Shown: positions 25,016 through 33,827, counted from the first letter of the stretch. The stretch: DNA of 64,000 bases from Nonomuraea muscovyensis (GCF_014207745.1 NZ_JACHJB010000002.1:1364001-1428000), one strand, 5' to 3'. Made by a program: numbers and translations. Notes: generated by a model not told the origin, from the sequence alone.

Positions 25016-26572
25016 GTGCAAGGCGTGAGTTCCGAGCGTTCCACCGGCGCGGCCCGGCCGTCCGCCCCGACCGGCACCCCTCCGGCCGCGGACGAGCATG
25101 CCCCCACACGGGGTGAGACCTCCTCCACGAAGCGGCAGGCGCGCACCGACCCGGACGAGACGCACGCCGAGACGCGGCGGCCCCCCACCCACCCGGTGGA
25201 AGCATCGACCGAGACCGGCCGATCGCGGGCCCACGCCGGGCGAGTGCCTGCCGACCTGAGGCAGACCCTGAGCCTCCGCGACGCGGTGCCCGTGCTGGTG
25301 ATCGCCGCCCTCCTGGAGGCGGGTGCGCTGTCGTCTCCCGCCACCCGCCCCTTCGACCACGTGCTCGTCCTCGCGGGCTCGCTGGTGCTGGTCGTCTGCC
25401 GGCGGGCACCCCTCGTGGCCCTGGCCGCCGCGACCGCGTGCATGCTGCTCTACTCCGTTCGTGCCGACCCCGGCCCGTCGGCGACCTTCCCGGTGCTGGT
25501 CGCCTTGTTCGCCGCAGTGGCGACCGGGCACCGGGTGGCCGCCGTGACGGCGGCGGTCGCGTTCCTCGGCGGCGGGCTGGCCACCGACCTGGCCGACGCT
25601 CTGGCCGCCGGCTCCGGCCAGGCGCCGCAGCCGCTGGTCGAGGCGACGGTTCTGCTGCTCGGCTGGTTCATGGCTGCCGGAGTCGCGGGCATCGCCGCCC
25701 GCAACTGGCGCGCCTACCTGCTGCAGGTCGAGCAGCGAGCCGCCGACGCCGAACGCACCCGCGAGGAGGCCGCGCTGCGCCGCGCCGGCGAGGAGCGGTT
25801 GCGCATCGCCAGGGAGTTGCACGACTCGCTCACCCACAGCATCTCCATCATCAAGGTGCAGGCGGGGGTGGCCGTTCACCTGGCGCGCAAGCGCGGTGAG
25901 GAGGTCCCGCAAGCGCTCCTGGCAATCCAGGAGGCGAGCGGAGAGGCGATGCGCGAGCTGCGGGCGACTCTGGAGGTGCTGCGCGACGCCGCCGACGACC
26001 CACCGGGCAGCGGGCTGGACCGCCTCGACGACCTGGTGAAGCGGGCCCGCGACGCCGGCCTGCCCACCACTGTCACCATCGACGGCGACCGGCGTGCCCT
26101 GCCCACCGAGGTGGACCGTGCCGCCTACCGCATCGTCCAGGAGTCCCTCACGAACGTCTCCCGGCATGCCGGGCCCGCGTCCGCGTCGGTGTGGGTGCGC
26201 TACGGCGACGACAACCTGCTCGTCCAGGTGGACGACGACGGCCACGCCTCCCCGGAGGACCAGCCCGTGCCCGGCGTCGGGCTGCTGGGCATGCGCGAAC
26301 GGGTGACCGCTCTGAGCGGCCATCTCGAAGCGGCTCCCCGCCCCGGCGGCGGCTTCACCGTACGCGCCGACCTCCCCCTCACCGCCACCGCCCACCCCGC
26401 TCCCACCCGTGAACGACCCACGCCCGACCACCCCACCTCCGACCGGCCCGCCCTCGACCGGTCCGCCTCTCGCCAGTCCGCCCCCGACCACCCCACCTCA
26501 GACCGGCGCGCCACCGCGCACAAGGAAGAGGGCCCGTCCACACCCCCGCCCTCACTGGAGGAAACCGCGTGA
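25016..26572 (+). CDS. sensor histidine kinase (NarL/DesK type)
   Basis: A 518-residue kinase. Residues 1-85 are a disordered, Pro/Thr/Arg-rich cytoplasmic tail; four or five membrane helices follow (about 88-225). The HisKA_3 domain carries the phospho-acceptor in RIARELHDSLTHSISIIKVQAG, and the ATPase domain shows the N box (RIVQESLTNVSRHAG) and the G box (GVGLLGMRERV). The C-terminus ends in another disordered tail in which PDHPTSDR appears twice with related PTPDHPTSDRP units. Translation starts at GTG 25016 or GTG 25025. It overlaps the response regulator by 4 bp (GTGA), so the two form one system. The stimulus is unknown. Confidence 0.88.
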   Translation: MQGVSSERSTGAARPSAPTGTPPAADEHAPTRGETSSTKRQARTDPDETHAETRRPPTHPVEASTETGRSRAHAGRVPADLRQTLSLRDAVPVLVIAALLEAGALSSPATRPFDHVLVLAGSLVLVVCRRAPLVALAAATACMLLYSVRADPGPSATFPVLVALFAAVATGHRVAAVTAAVAFLGGGLATDLADALAAGSGQAPQPLVEATVLLLGWFMAAGVAGIAARNWRAYLLQVEQRAADAERTREEAALRRAGEERLRIARELHDSLTHSISIIKVQAGVAVHLARKRGEEVPQALLAIQEASGEAMRELRATLEVLRDAADDPPGSGLDRLDDLVKRARDAGLPTTVTIDGDRRALPTEVDRAAYRIVQESLTNVSRHAGPASASVWVRYGDDNLLVQVDDDGHASPEDQPVPGVGLLGMRERVTALSGHLEAAPRPGGGFTVRADLPLTATAHPAPTRERPTPDHPTSDRPALDRSASRQSAPDHPTSDRRATAHKEEGPSTPPPSLEETA

Positions 26573-27228
26573 TCCGGGTCCTGCTCGCCGACGACCAGTC
26601 GCTGATCCGCGCCGGATTCCGCGCGCTGCTGAGCGCCGAGGAGGACATCGAGGTCGTGGCGGAGGCCGCCGACGGCGCGCAGGCCGTGGCCCTCGCGCTG
26701 GAGCACCGGCCGGACGTGGCGCTCGTCGACGTGCAGATGCCGGTGATGGACGGCATCGAGGCGACCCGGCGGATCGCCTCCGACGAGCGGCTGAGCGGCG
26801 TCCACGTCGTGATCCTGACCAACTACGGCCTCGACGAGTACGTCTTCAACGCCCTGCGGGCCGGCGCGGGCGGGTTCATGGTGAAGGACACCGAGCCGGC
26901 CGACCTGCTCCAGGGGGTGCGGGTGGCGGCCCGGGGCGACGCCCTGCTGTCCCCGTCCATCACGCGCCGCCTCATCGCCGAGTACGTCGCCCGCAGGCCC
27001 GAGCCGCACCCGTCGGGGCTGGATGCTCTCACCAACCGCGAACGCGAGGTGACGGCCCTCGTCGCCCGGGGCCTGTCCAACGACGAGATCGCCGCCCACA
27101 TGGTGATCAGCCCGACCACGGCCAAGACCCACGTCAGCCGCGCCATGACCAAACTGCACGCCCGAGACCGCGCCCAACTGGTGGTCCTCGCGTACGAGAC
27201 CGGCCTGGTCACCCCACGCAGCCGCTGA
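26569..27228 (+). CDS. response regulator, NarL/FixJ family
   Basis: A 219-residue two-domain regulator. The receiver domain has the acidic pair (LLADDQS), phospho-acceptor Asp in VALVDVQMPVMDG, switch Thr in VVILTNYG and the conserved Lys in FMVKDTEPADLL. The LuxR-type helix-turn-helix reads LTNREREVTALVARGLSNDEIAAHMVISPTTAKTHVSRAMTKL. It starts with GTG at 26569 overlapping the kinase stop codon. Its targets are not visible; the kinase/regulator operon ends here and the next gene converges. Confidence 0.92.
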   Translation: MIRVLLADDQSLIRAGFRALLSAEEDIEVVAEAADGAQAVALALEHRPDVALVDVQMPVMDGIEATRRIASDERLSGVHVVILTNYGLDEYVFNALRAGAGGFMVKDTEPADLLQGVRVAARGDALLSPSITRRLIAEYVARRPEPHPSGLDALTNREREVTALVARGLSNDEIAAHMVISPTTAKTHVSRAMTKLHARDRAQLVVLAYETGLVTPRSR

Positions 27229-27351
27229 CCCGCCACGCCCCCACCAGGGCGCTCCCAGGCGGTTCACATGCAGCAGGTCCAGAGCCGGCGTGCCGACCCA
27301 CGTGCTGCGGTCAGGCCGCATGGTCGAGTCCCGAGACGACCAGTCAAGGGC

Positions 27352-28149
27352 TCAGCAGCAGCGCAGGTTCGCCTCGGCCTTGCCGAAGTCCCCCGCCGCG
27401 AACGCCTTCGCCGGGATGGTGAAGTACATCGTTCCGGCATCGCCCCAGCCCCAGCCGAGCTCTGCATCCTCTCCGAGCTGGAGCAGGTGGATCGCGGGGC
27501 CGTCGGCGTCGCGGACGGTCACCCGGGACGCATAGGAGGTGTCGGGCCAGCCGAAGGCACGGTGGCCACCGGCGGTGTTCGCGTCGAGGCCGTCCATCTT
27601 GTCGAGGATGAGCGACGGCGCGCCCCAGTGCTCGTCCCGGTCGAACTCGACGTCGCCGTCCTCGACGTCCCAGCAGCCCGGGAGCATGGTCACCTGAGCC
27701 GCGTGGACAGGTGTGGCCGGATAGCTCCTCGCCGGTTCAGGCGCGGTCGTCTCGACCGCCCGTGCCGGATCGGCGGGAATCACGCGACACGCTTCTGGCG
27801 CGAACAGGTCCAGCTCTCGATACTCGTCGAACGGCAGGTCCAGATCGAGGTGGAAGAAGTTGAGCAGGCCCGGTCGCGTGGGCAGTTCGTCCCCGAGCCA
27901 GGGGGCGAGGGCGTCGGTGTCGAGTACCACGTGCAAGGACAGCGGGAAGCCGCCGAATTCGGGCCAGAGGCTGCCCGATTCGAGCAGGGCGGGGCCGCCG
28001 AGCCGGCATCGGCCGGTGGCCGGGGCGTCGGCTGCCGGAGGGGCCAGCCGGAAGCCGCGGCGGGCCATGGCCGCGAACTGCCGGCCGGCCTGCTCGCCGA
28101 GCCGTTCGGTACATATGCGGAGCATGCCGGCGGGATCGTCGAATTCCAT
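27352..28149 (-). CDS. DUF1963 (YwqG-like) protein
   Basis: A 265-residue cytoplasmic protein with the DUF1963 pattern: RLGGPALLESGSLWPEFGGFPLSLHVVLDTDAL near the N-terminus (the family P-x-x-x-G-x-P-x-x-x-x-x-x-D block), GLLNFFHLDLDLP, an acidic GCWDVEDGDVEFD stretch and the C-terminal LLQLGEDAELGWGWGDAGTMYFTI. The family is widespread and functionally uncharacterised. It lies just downstream of the GH9 gene (12 bp gap, same strand) and could be cotranscribed, but a functional link is not evident. Confidence 0.82.
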   Translation of the reverse strand: MEFDDPAGMLRICTERLGEQAGRQFAAMARRGFRLAPPAADAPATGRCRLGGPALLESGSLWPEFGGFPLSLHVVLDTDALAPWLGDELPTRPGLLNFFHLDLDLPFDEYRELDLFAPEACRVIPADPARAVETTAPEPARSYPATPVHAAQVTMLPGCWDVEDGDVEFDRDEHWGAPSLILDKMDGLDANTAGGHRAFGWPDTSYASRVTVRDADGPAIHLLQLGEDAELGWGWGDAGTMYFTIPAKAFAAGDFGKAEANLRCC

Positions 28150-28161
28150 GCCGAGATCTTC

Positions 28162-29991
28162 TCAACTGCCGCTCTTCGACATCAGCGTGAGCGCGTAGAG
28201 CGCGATCGCGGCGAAGTCGTCGGCCGGTTCGGAGGCCTGCCAGGAACGCACGTCGTCCACGAAGCGGCTGTCGCGCCCGGTGAACGGGGCGTAGCGGTCC
28301 GCGCCGTCGGCCGGGCACCTGGCCATCTCGTCGAAGTGGTCGCCCAGCCCGCCCTCGAACAGCGACGCGTTGTTGGGGCCGTTCACCACCGCGCCGGTCG
28401 CCGGCTCTCCGGTGAGGTTGGAGATCTGGTGGTGCGGGCACGTGATGGAGTTCTCGCCGACCCCGGCGACGAAGGAGACGCCCCACGGGTTGCCGCCCAG
28501 CGCCCAGTTGCGCTGCGCCGTGCCGAAGGCGTCGTACGCGGTGTCCGCGGTGAGGCTCCGGTACAGCCGTGAGGTCGCGGCCAGCCCGAACGTGCGCGGC
28601 ACCGAGTCGAACTGGTCGTGGCGCGCCCCGGCGCGGAACGGGTCGGCCGCCGCCCGCCGGGCGCCGATGTCCAGCTGGGCCCGGAGCCCGCCGATGAGGT
28701 CCGCTTCGGTGACGGCCAGGCCGGTGGCGCGCGCCTTCCGCATCGCCTGCACCAGGTCCGTGTGGGCCAGGGCGCTCACGTCGTACAGGTTCAGCGTGTC
28801 GCCGGACTCGTGCCGCAGGTACTGCGACGCCCAGCGGGCCGCCTCCGCCAGCCACTGCGACGCGCGGGGATCGCCCAGGCGCAACGCCGCGAGCGCCAGT
28901 TCGGCCCCGCCCAGCTCCATGTCGTCGCGCCAGACGCTCTCGGGGTAGAAGGCGTGCGGCAGCGAGGTGACCAGTTCGCCCACCTCGGCGGTCCTGGCCA
29001 TGGCGTAGATGGAGGCCGCCTGTTCCAGCAGGCGGCCGGCGCGTGCGCGGGACGGCTCCACCTGGGCGGCCAGCGCGAAGGCCGCGGCGGTACGGCCGGC
29101 CAGGTTGGGGCTGATCGGCTCGCCCGGCGGCGCGGCGCGGAAGACGGGGCGCTGACGGATGAACCGGCGGCCGGGCGCGGTGTCGCGGTCGTCGGCCTCG
29201 GGGAGGCGCCAGATGTCGTGGTCGCCGACGAAGGTGCCTTCGGCGTCGCCCGCTCCGATGCCGACCTGGATGTAGAGCGTCCTGGAGGTCTCGTCCCACA
29301 TCTTGTCCAGGTAGCTCAGGCCGTGGCGGGCTTCGCGGCGCAGACGGGGGTCGGGGCCGCCGTCCCGCTGGGCAGCCCACAGCAGCGTGTCGACGTAGGC
29401 GAGGATGTGCGTGAACTTCAGGTAGTCGCCCGCGTCGAACCAGCCGCCCTCGACGTCGACCGGCCCGCCGATCCGCTTCAGCTCGCCCGTGATCTGGTCG
29501 GTGTCCGGCCCGGTGAAGACCGGCCACTCGTAGACGGAGGCGGCCCGGTCGTTGAGGTGGCTCGGCGCGCGCAGGGCGTGGGCCCCGTCGCGCTGGCGGC
29601 CGAGGAAGGTGACGATCTTGGCGGCGGGCCCCGCAGGGAACCGGGACGGCGTCACCTCGAACGCGACGGACGTGGCGGTGCCCACCTTGATCCGGTAGCT
29701 GCCCGGCGTGCGGAGCGAGCTCAGGTCGAGGGCGTGGACGTGGGGATACCCGGCGTTCCACGAGCCGAGGTCGCGCCCCGCCGTGCCGCGAAGGACGACC
29801 CGGCCACCACGGTCGACGACCGCGAAGCGCGCGCCTGCGGCGGGCGATGCGGACATGAAGGACGCGTGCTTGGCCTCACCCGAGGCGAAGCCCACCTGGT
29901 CGACGCGGACGAAGCCGGACGGCTCCGCCATCACGGGGGTCCCCGTGGTCAGGACGGCCAGCGCCACCGCGGCCACAACGGATCTGGTCAA
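28162..29991 (-). CDS. secreted GH9 endoglucanase-like hydrolase
   Basis: A 609-residue exported enzyme. A TTG start at 29991 is chosen because TCCTCCT on the plus strand (AGGAGGA on the coding strand) lies 6 nt upstream and the signal peptide (TRSVVAAVALAVLTTGTPVMAE) begins right there; the frame extends upstream without protein-like sequence. An N-terminal Ig-like CelD_N domain (VRVDQVGFASGEAKHA) precedes the (alpha/alpha)6 barrel with the catalytic Asp pair in GGWFDAGDYLKF, ITCPHHQ and the C-terminal SEPADDFAAIALYAL containing the catalytic Glu. The enzyme cleaves beta-1,4-glucans. It follows the phosphoesterase gene across a 15-bp repeat array and probably belongs to the same sugar-responsive unit. 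Confidence 0.88.
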   Translation of the reverse strand: MTRSVVAAVALAVLTTGTPVMAEPSGFVRVDQVGFASGEAKHASFMSASPAAGARFAVVDRGGRVVLRGTAGRDLGSWNAGYPHVHALDLSSLRTPGSYRIKVGTATSVAFEVTPSRFPAGPAAKIVTFLGRQRDGAHALRAPSHLNDRAASVYEWPVFTGPDTDQITGELKRIGGPVDVEGGWFDAGDYLKFTHILAYVDTLLWAAQRDGGPDPRLRREARHGLSYLDKMWDETSRTLYIQVGIGAGDAEGTFVGDHDIWRLPEADDRDTAPGRRFIRQRPVFRAAPPGEPISPNLAGRTAAAFALAAQVEPSRARAGRLLEQAASIYAMARTAEVGELVTSLPHAFYPESVWRDDMELGGAELALAALRLGDPRASQWLAEAARWASQYLRHESGDTLNLYDVSALAHTDLVQAMRKARATGLAVTEADLIGGLRAQLDIGARRAAADPFRAGARHDQFDSVPRTFGLAATSRLYRSLTADTAYDAFGTAQRNWALGGNPWGVSFVAGVGENSITCPHHQISNLTGEPATGAVVNGPNNASLFEGGLGDHFDEMARCPADGADRYAPFTGRDSRFVDDVRSWQASEPADDFAAIALYALTLMSKSGS

Positions 29992-30150
29992 CGGAAATCC
30001 TCCTGGAGCAGACGGAACGAACGCGGGTGCGCACCCCCGCACCCGCAGGCCACGACCTCCGCGCGCAGTGTCACCTCGGCCGGGAGGTCCGCTCCTTCGC
30101 CGCGGACGGCGGGAGCGGGCCGCCCGGCCGAGAGCGAGCCGCCTGGCCGG

Positions 30151-30240
30151 GAGCGGCCCGGCCGGGAGCGGCCCGGCCGGGAGCGGCCCGGCCGGGAGCG
30201 GCCCGGCCGGGAGCGGGGCGGCCGGGAGCGGGGCGGGTGG
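30151..30240. repeat. 15-bp GC-rich tandem repeat array
   Basis: Six head-to-tail units of GAGCGGCCCGGCCGG: four perfect copies (30151-30210) and two variants ending at 30240, with degenerate units just before. It lies in the 277-bp non-coding gap between the phosphoesterase stop and the GH9 start. Each unit contains the palindrome CGGCCCGGCCG-like core and could fold into hairpins in RNA. It is not CRISPR: the units have no spacers. Confidence 0.85.
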
Positions 30241-30268
30241 GCGGCGCGGACCCCTTTCGGCCGTGGGA

Positions 30269-31576
30269 TCAGTGGCAGGCGGTCGCGGGGATCGTGTCCC
30301 TGATCCGGCCGTCGTCCTGGACGAGTTGGCCGGAGAAGGCGGTGTCGGTCAGGGTCAGCTTCAGTACGCCGTGCAGGTTGGTCAGGCGTACCAGGCTGTT
30401 GGGGTGTACCTCGTGCTCGAAGGTGTAGGTGTCGGCGCCGCCGAGGCCCGCGGTGACGGCCAGCGGCCCGGCCGGGGTGGCCTTGCCGTCGGGGTCCTGC
30501 GGGCGGAACCGCTCGTAGACGTGGTCGTGGCCGGTGAGGATCAGGTCGGCGCCCGCGGCGTGGAGCGCGCGCCACGCCGGCAGGCTGACGGGGTTGTAAC
30601 CCTTGCTGCCGGAGTTGAACAGCGGGTGGTGCCAGTAGGCGGCGATGCACTTCCTGGTGTTCCGGGCGAGGTCGTTCTTCAGCCAGGTCACCTGGGCCGA
30701 GCCGGCGGACATGGACTGCTCGGAGTCGAGGGCGACGAAGTGCCAGTTGCCGTGGTCGAAGCTGTAGTAGGTCTTGCCGTCGGGGGTGGCGACGGAGCCG
30801 AAGTACGCCTTGTATCCGGCGGCTCCTCCGGCCGGGTCGTAGTACTCGTGGTTGCCCGGCGTGGGTCTGGTCTTGTTCTTGAAGCGCCCCCAGGTGGTGG
30901 CGTAGAAGGACCGGTACTCCGACAGCCGCCCGTCGTCGTACTGGTTGTCGCCCATGGTCAGCACGTAGACGGGGTTGATCGACTCGACCAGCCGGGCGGT
31001 GCGCTCGTGCGCGCAGGCGGTGCCGTCGGCGGCGCGGCAGGTGCCGGCGATGTCGCCCGCCGCCGCGACGACGAACGAGCCGTTGCCGTTGCCGCCGCCC
31101 TCGCCGTAGACCTCCAGCTCCCACAGCGAGTAGCCGTAGGGGGTGGCCCGCGCCGTGCCGTACACCCGTACGTAGCGCCCGCTCCCGGACACGGTCAGGT
31201 CGTCGACGCCGCCGTCGCCGGCGGATGTCGAGTACAGGGTGGTCCAGGACGTCCCGTCGGCCGACACCTGCACCCGGTACGCCTTCGCGTAGGCGACCTC
31301 CCAGGACAGCCGCACCCGGCTGATCGTCGCCGAGCCGCCCAGGTCCACACTGATCCACTGGGGGTCGGCTCCTTCCGCCGAGGCCCACCGCGTCGTGGTG
31401 CCGCCGTCCACGGCCTTGTCGGCGGTGAGCGTCGCATCCTCCACCGAGGACGCGGTGGCGGGCTTGTCCCGCGAGATGAGCCCGTCGGCCGCGTGGCCGG
31501 GCGCGGCCTGCCCGATCTGGAGCAGCATGCCCGCCGCGAGCAGCGCCGCGGCTGCTCTGATCCGTTTGGATAACAC
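30269..31576 (-). CDS. secreted metallophosphoesterase with N-terminal F5/8C module
   Basis: A 435-residue exported protein. A signal peptide (AAAALLAAGMLLQIGQAAPGHAA) is followed by a discoidin/F5-8C module (residues about 35-155) and a calcineurin-like domain with all metal motifs: AAGDIAG, MGDNQY, PGNHEYY, YWHHPLF and TGHDHVYERF. This is the purple-acid-phosphatase-like group that hydrolyses phosphate esters outside the cell. The F5/8C module (TRWASAEGADPQW, YGTARATPYGYSLWELEVYG) is almost the same as the one at the C-terminus of the lyase-like protein at 9300-10499. It follows the propeller gene after 12 bp. The carbohydrate-binding module suggests anchoring to polysaccharide. Confidence 0.88.
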   Translation of the reverse strand: MLSKRIRAAAALLAAGMLLQIGQAAPGHAADGLISRDKPATASSVEDATLTADKAVDGGTTTRWASAEGADPQWISVDLGGSATISRVRLSWEVAYAKAYRVQVSADGTSWTTLYSTSAGDGGVDDLTVSGSGRYVRVYGTARATPYGYSLWELEVYGEGGGNGNGSFVVAAAGDIAGTCRAADGTACAHERTARLVESINPVYVLTMGDNQYDDGRLSEYRSFYATTWGRFKNKTRPTPGNHEYYDPAGGAAGYKAYFGSVATPDGKTYYSFDHGNWHFVALDSEQSMSAGSAQVTWLKNDLARNTRKCIAAYWHHPLFNSGSKGYNPVSLPAWRALHAAGADLILTGHDHVYERFRPQDPDGKATPAGPLAVTAGLGGADTYTFEHEVHPNSLVRLTNLHGVLKLTLTDTAFSGQLVQDDGRIRDTIPATACH

Positions 31577-31588
31577 TCCGTTCTCCCT

Positions 31589-32491
31589 TCAGGTGATCGT
31601 GGGTGAGGAGGCTTCGGTGGCCAGCAGGCGGGGACTGCCGCTCCCGTCGGCAGGCACCGCCCAGACGTCGCGGCCCTTGCCGTACATGACGGTCCCGGCG
31701 TCGAGCCACGCCGCCTGGTCGTCCACGTCGGCGGTCTCGGCGAGCGGGATCTCGCGGTGGGTGGCCAGGTCCAGCGCGTGCAGGCGCCACGCGCCTGACG
31801 GCGTGCGCTTCTTGTAGACGAGCCTCCCGCCGTCCGGGGACAGCGACGGGCACTCGGCGTTCTCCCGGAGCACCCTGGCCTGCCAGCGGGCGTAGTCGCC
31901 CTCGACGAGATAGGTCTTCCCCCTGGTCGCGATCGTGGCGTAGAAGCGGCTGTCGTCCGGTGCGAAGGTGAGGCCCCAGTAGTTCACGTCCGCGGAGTGG
32001 TACCGGCGGCCGTCCTTGACCAGCGGGATCTCCTCGATGCTGACGGTCACGTTCCCGGTCCGGGTGTCGAGCAGCCCGGTCCGGGTGGAGAAGGCGCCGC
32101 CGTTGTAGGAGTCGCCGGTGACGAAGACCGTCCAGGAGATCATCCTGCCGCTGCCGGAGACGCGCGCCCTGCTGGGAATCCCGGCGAGCTTGACGCGCCG
32201 GGTCGGCCTCATGGCGCGGTCGAGGATCAGCGCGTACGTCGTCGGAACCGCTCCGGGCCGGGCGAGCAGGCACACGCCCGTGCCGCGCGCCGCGGCGAAA
32301 CGGTCGCATCGGGTCCGGCTGCCGCGCACCAGGCCGGTGGCCCGGTCCCTGACCAGGAGCCGGCCGGGCCTGGCCAGGTCGAGCGTGCTCCGGCCGGCGG
32401 CGGGCGCCGAGCGGTCGGGCCACAGGGTGTAGCCGGCCGTGGCACCGCCCAGCACGAGTGCCGCGACGAGCAGGATCACCCCGCGCCTCAT
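31589..32491 (-). CDS. membrane-anchored beta-propeller (TolB/WD40-like) protein
   Basis: A 300-residue protein with one N-terminal membrane segment (RRGVILLVAALVLGGATAGYTLW) acting as signal peptide or anchor, followed by repeated four-strand blades: AECPSLSPDGGRLVYKKRTPSGAWRLHALDLATHRE and YWGLTFAPDDSRFYATIATRGKTYLVEG are typical TolB-like PD40 repeats. Function is unknown; such propellers often bind substrates or partner proteins at the cell surface. It overlaps the MFS gene by 4 bp (ATGA) and is followed closely by the phosphoesterase, so the three are one operon. Confidence 0.75.
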   Translation of the reverse strand: MRRGVILLVAALVLGGATAGYTLWPDRSAPAAGRSTLDLARPGRLLVRDRATGLVRGSRTRCDRFAAARGTGVCLLARPGAVPTTYALILDRAMRPTRRVKLAGIPSRARVSGSGRMISWTVFVTGDSYNGGAFSTRTGLLDTRTGNVTVSIEEIPLVKDGRRYHSADVNYWGLTFAPDDSRFYATIATRGKTYLVEGDYARWQARVLRENAECPSLSPDGGRLVYKKRTPSGAWRLHALDLATHREIPLAETADVDDQAAWLDAGTVMYGKGRDVWAVPADGSGSPRLLATEASSPTIT

Positions 32492-33675
32492 CGGACCACC
32501 TTCCAGAGCGACAGGCATGCCATCACGCCCACGCCCATCGCGACCAGGCCGGGTACGTGGCCGAACGCCGCCCAGGCGGCGCCGTACAGGATGGAGGAGA
32601 GCATGCGGGCGAGGGCCTGGCCGGTCTGCAGCAGGGCCAGCCCGCTCGTGCGTGACCCGGCGGGCAGCAGCGGCCCGGCGGCGGCCATGATCACCCCGTC
32701 GGTCGCGGCGTAGAAGAGGCCGAGCAGCGGCAGGACCAGCCAGTACGGCCCCGACGCCGCGAGCGCGCCGTAGACGGCCACGAGCGCCAGGTGGCCGAGC
32801 ACGAACACCGTGCCCCTGCCCACCCGGTCGGCGAGCCTGCCCAGGGGTACGGCGAGCAGCACGTACACCGCCGCGGTGCCCAGGGGCAGCAACGGAAGGT
32901 GCTCGGTCGCCAGCCCGGTGTTCCGTTGCAGCAGCAGGTAGACGAAGGCGTCGCTGACCGTCACCAGCCCCAGGCCGCATGCCGCCAGGCACAGCCGCCG
33001 GAACCGCGCATCGCCGAGCAGCGCCCACGCGGGCCGGATCGTCGCCGGGGGCGGTGCGGCTTCCCGCCGGTCGCGGACGTAGAGCACGAAGATCAGCACA
33101 CCCAGCAGGGCGACCGCGAAGCTCACCGCGAACACCGCGTCGTAGGCGCCGCTCGCGCCGAGCACCGCGAAGGCGACCAGCGGGCCGAGGAACGCCCCGG
33201 CGGTGTCCATGGCCCGGTGCACGCCGAACGCCTGGCCGAGCCGCCCGGGATCGGCGCTGAGCGAGATCAGCGCGTCACGCGGGGCGGTGCGCAGGCCCTT
33301 GCCGGTCCGGTCGGCCGCCACCACCGCGCCGATCAGGGCGGCCGAGCCGCCCGCCGCCGGCAGCGCCAGCCGGCACGCCGCCGACAGCGCGTATCCGAGG
33401 CCCGCGACCAGCTTGCGCCGTTGCAGCCGGTCGGCGAGATGCGCGCCGGCCAGCCGCAACACCGCCGTCACGCCGAAGTAGAGGCCGTCCACCAGGCCGA
33501 AGGCCAGCGGGCTCAACCCCAGCGAGAGCACGAGGTAGAAGGGCAGGACCGCGGTGACCATCTCGGAGGAGACGTCGGTCACCAGGCTGACCGTGCCGAG
33601 CGCCAGGACGTTGGCGGGCACTGCGAGGCCGAGTCGGGACACCTTGACACCGGACTTGACACCCGAGATGTACAC
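32488..33675 (-). CDS. MFS transporter
   Basis: A 395-residue membrane protein with 12 hydrophobic segments. LGTVSLVTDVSSEMVTAVLPFYLVLSLGLSPLAFGLVDG at the N-terminus and AVVAADRTGKGLRTAPRDALI are features of a bacterial MFS group with conserved D-R-x-G-K-G-x-R-x-x-P-R. It starts with GTG at 33675, first gene of a leftward operon with the propeller, phosphoesterase and probably GH9 genes. The perfect 25-bp palindrome 128 bp upstream probably controls it. Its substrate is unknown; import of an oligosaccharide or phosphorylated product would fit the neighbours. Confidence 0.8.
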   Translation of the reverse strand: MYISGVKSGVKVSRLGLAVPANVLALGTVSLVTDVSSEMVTAVLPFYLVLSLGLSPLAFGLVDGLYFGVTAVLRLAGAHLADRLQRRKLVAGLGYALSAACRLALPAAGGSAALIGAVVAADRTGKGLRTAPRDALISLSADPGRLGQAFGVHRAMDTAGAFLGPLVAFAVLGASGAYDAVFAVSFAVALLGVLIFVLYVRDRREAAPPPATIRPAWALLGDARFRRLCLAACGLGLVTVSDAFVYLLLQRNTGLATEHLPLLPLGTAAVYVLLAVPLGRLADRVGRGTVFVLGHLALVAVYGALAASGPYWLVLPLLGLFYAATDGVIMAAAGPLLPAGSRTSGLALLQTGQALARMLSSILYGAAWAAFGHVPGLVAMGVGVMACLSLWKVVR

Positions 33676-33802
33676 GGCAGTGCTCCATGGGTCGTCAGCA
33701 TGGAATGCGCGGCCGGGTCAGTGTCTGAGCGCGTCACGCCGCAGGGGGCGCCGCGCCAAGCCGCTTGCCTGGATCGTGGCAAGCGGCCGGGACCACGTCA
33801 AG

Positions 33803-33827
33803 ATAGTTAGGAAATTTTCCTAACTAT
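33803..33827. promoter_or_regulatory. perfect 25-bp palindromic operator
   Basis: ATAGTTAGGAAA and TTTCCTAACTAT flank a single central T, a perfect 12+1+12 palindrome in the gap between the MFS operon and the divergent phosphoesterase. Related TTAGGAAA/TTTCCTAA sites occur at 10556-10571 and 10640-10654 before other polysaccharide genes. It is a strong candidate operator for a sugar-responsive repressor encoded elsewhere. Confidence 0.85.

Noticed and set aside
30151..30240. CRISPR array or repeat-protein gene from the 15-bp repeats
   Set aside because: The units are contiguous without spacers, and the encoded ERPGR repeats exist only in frames that run through the non-coding gap.
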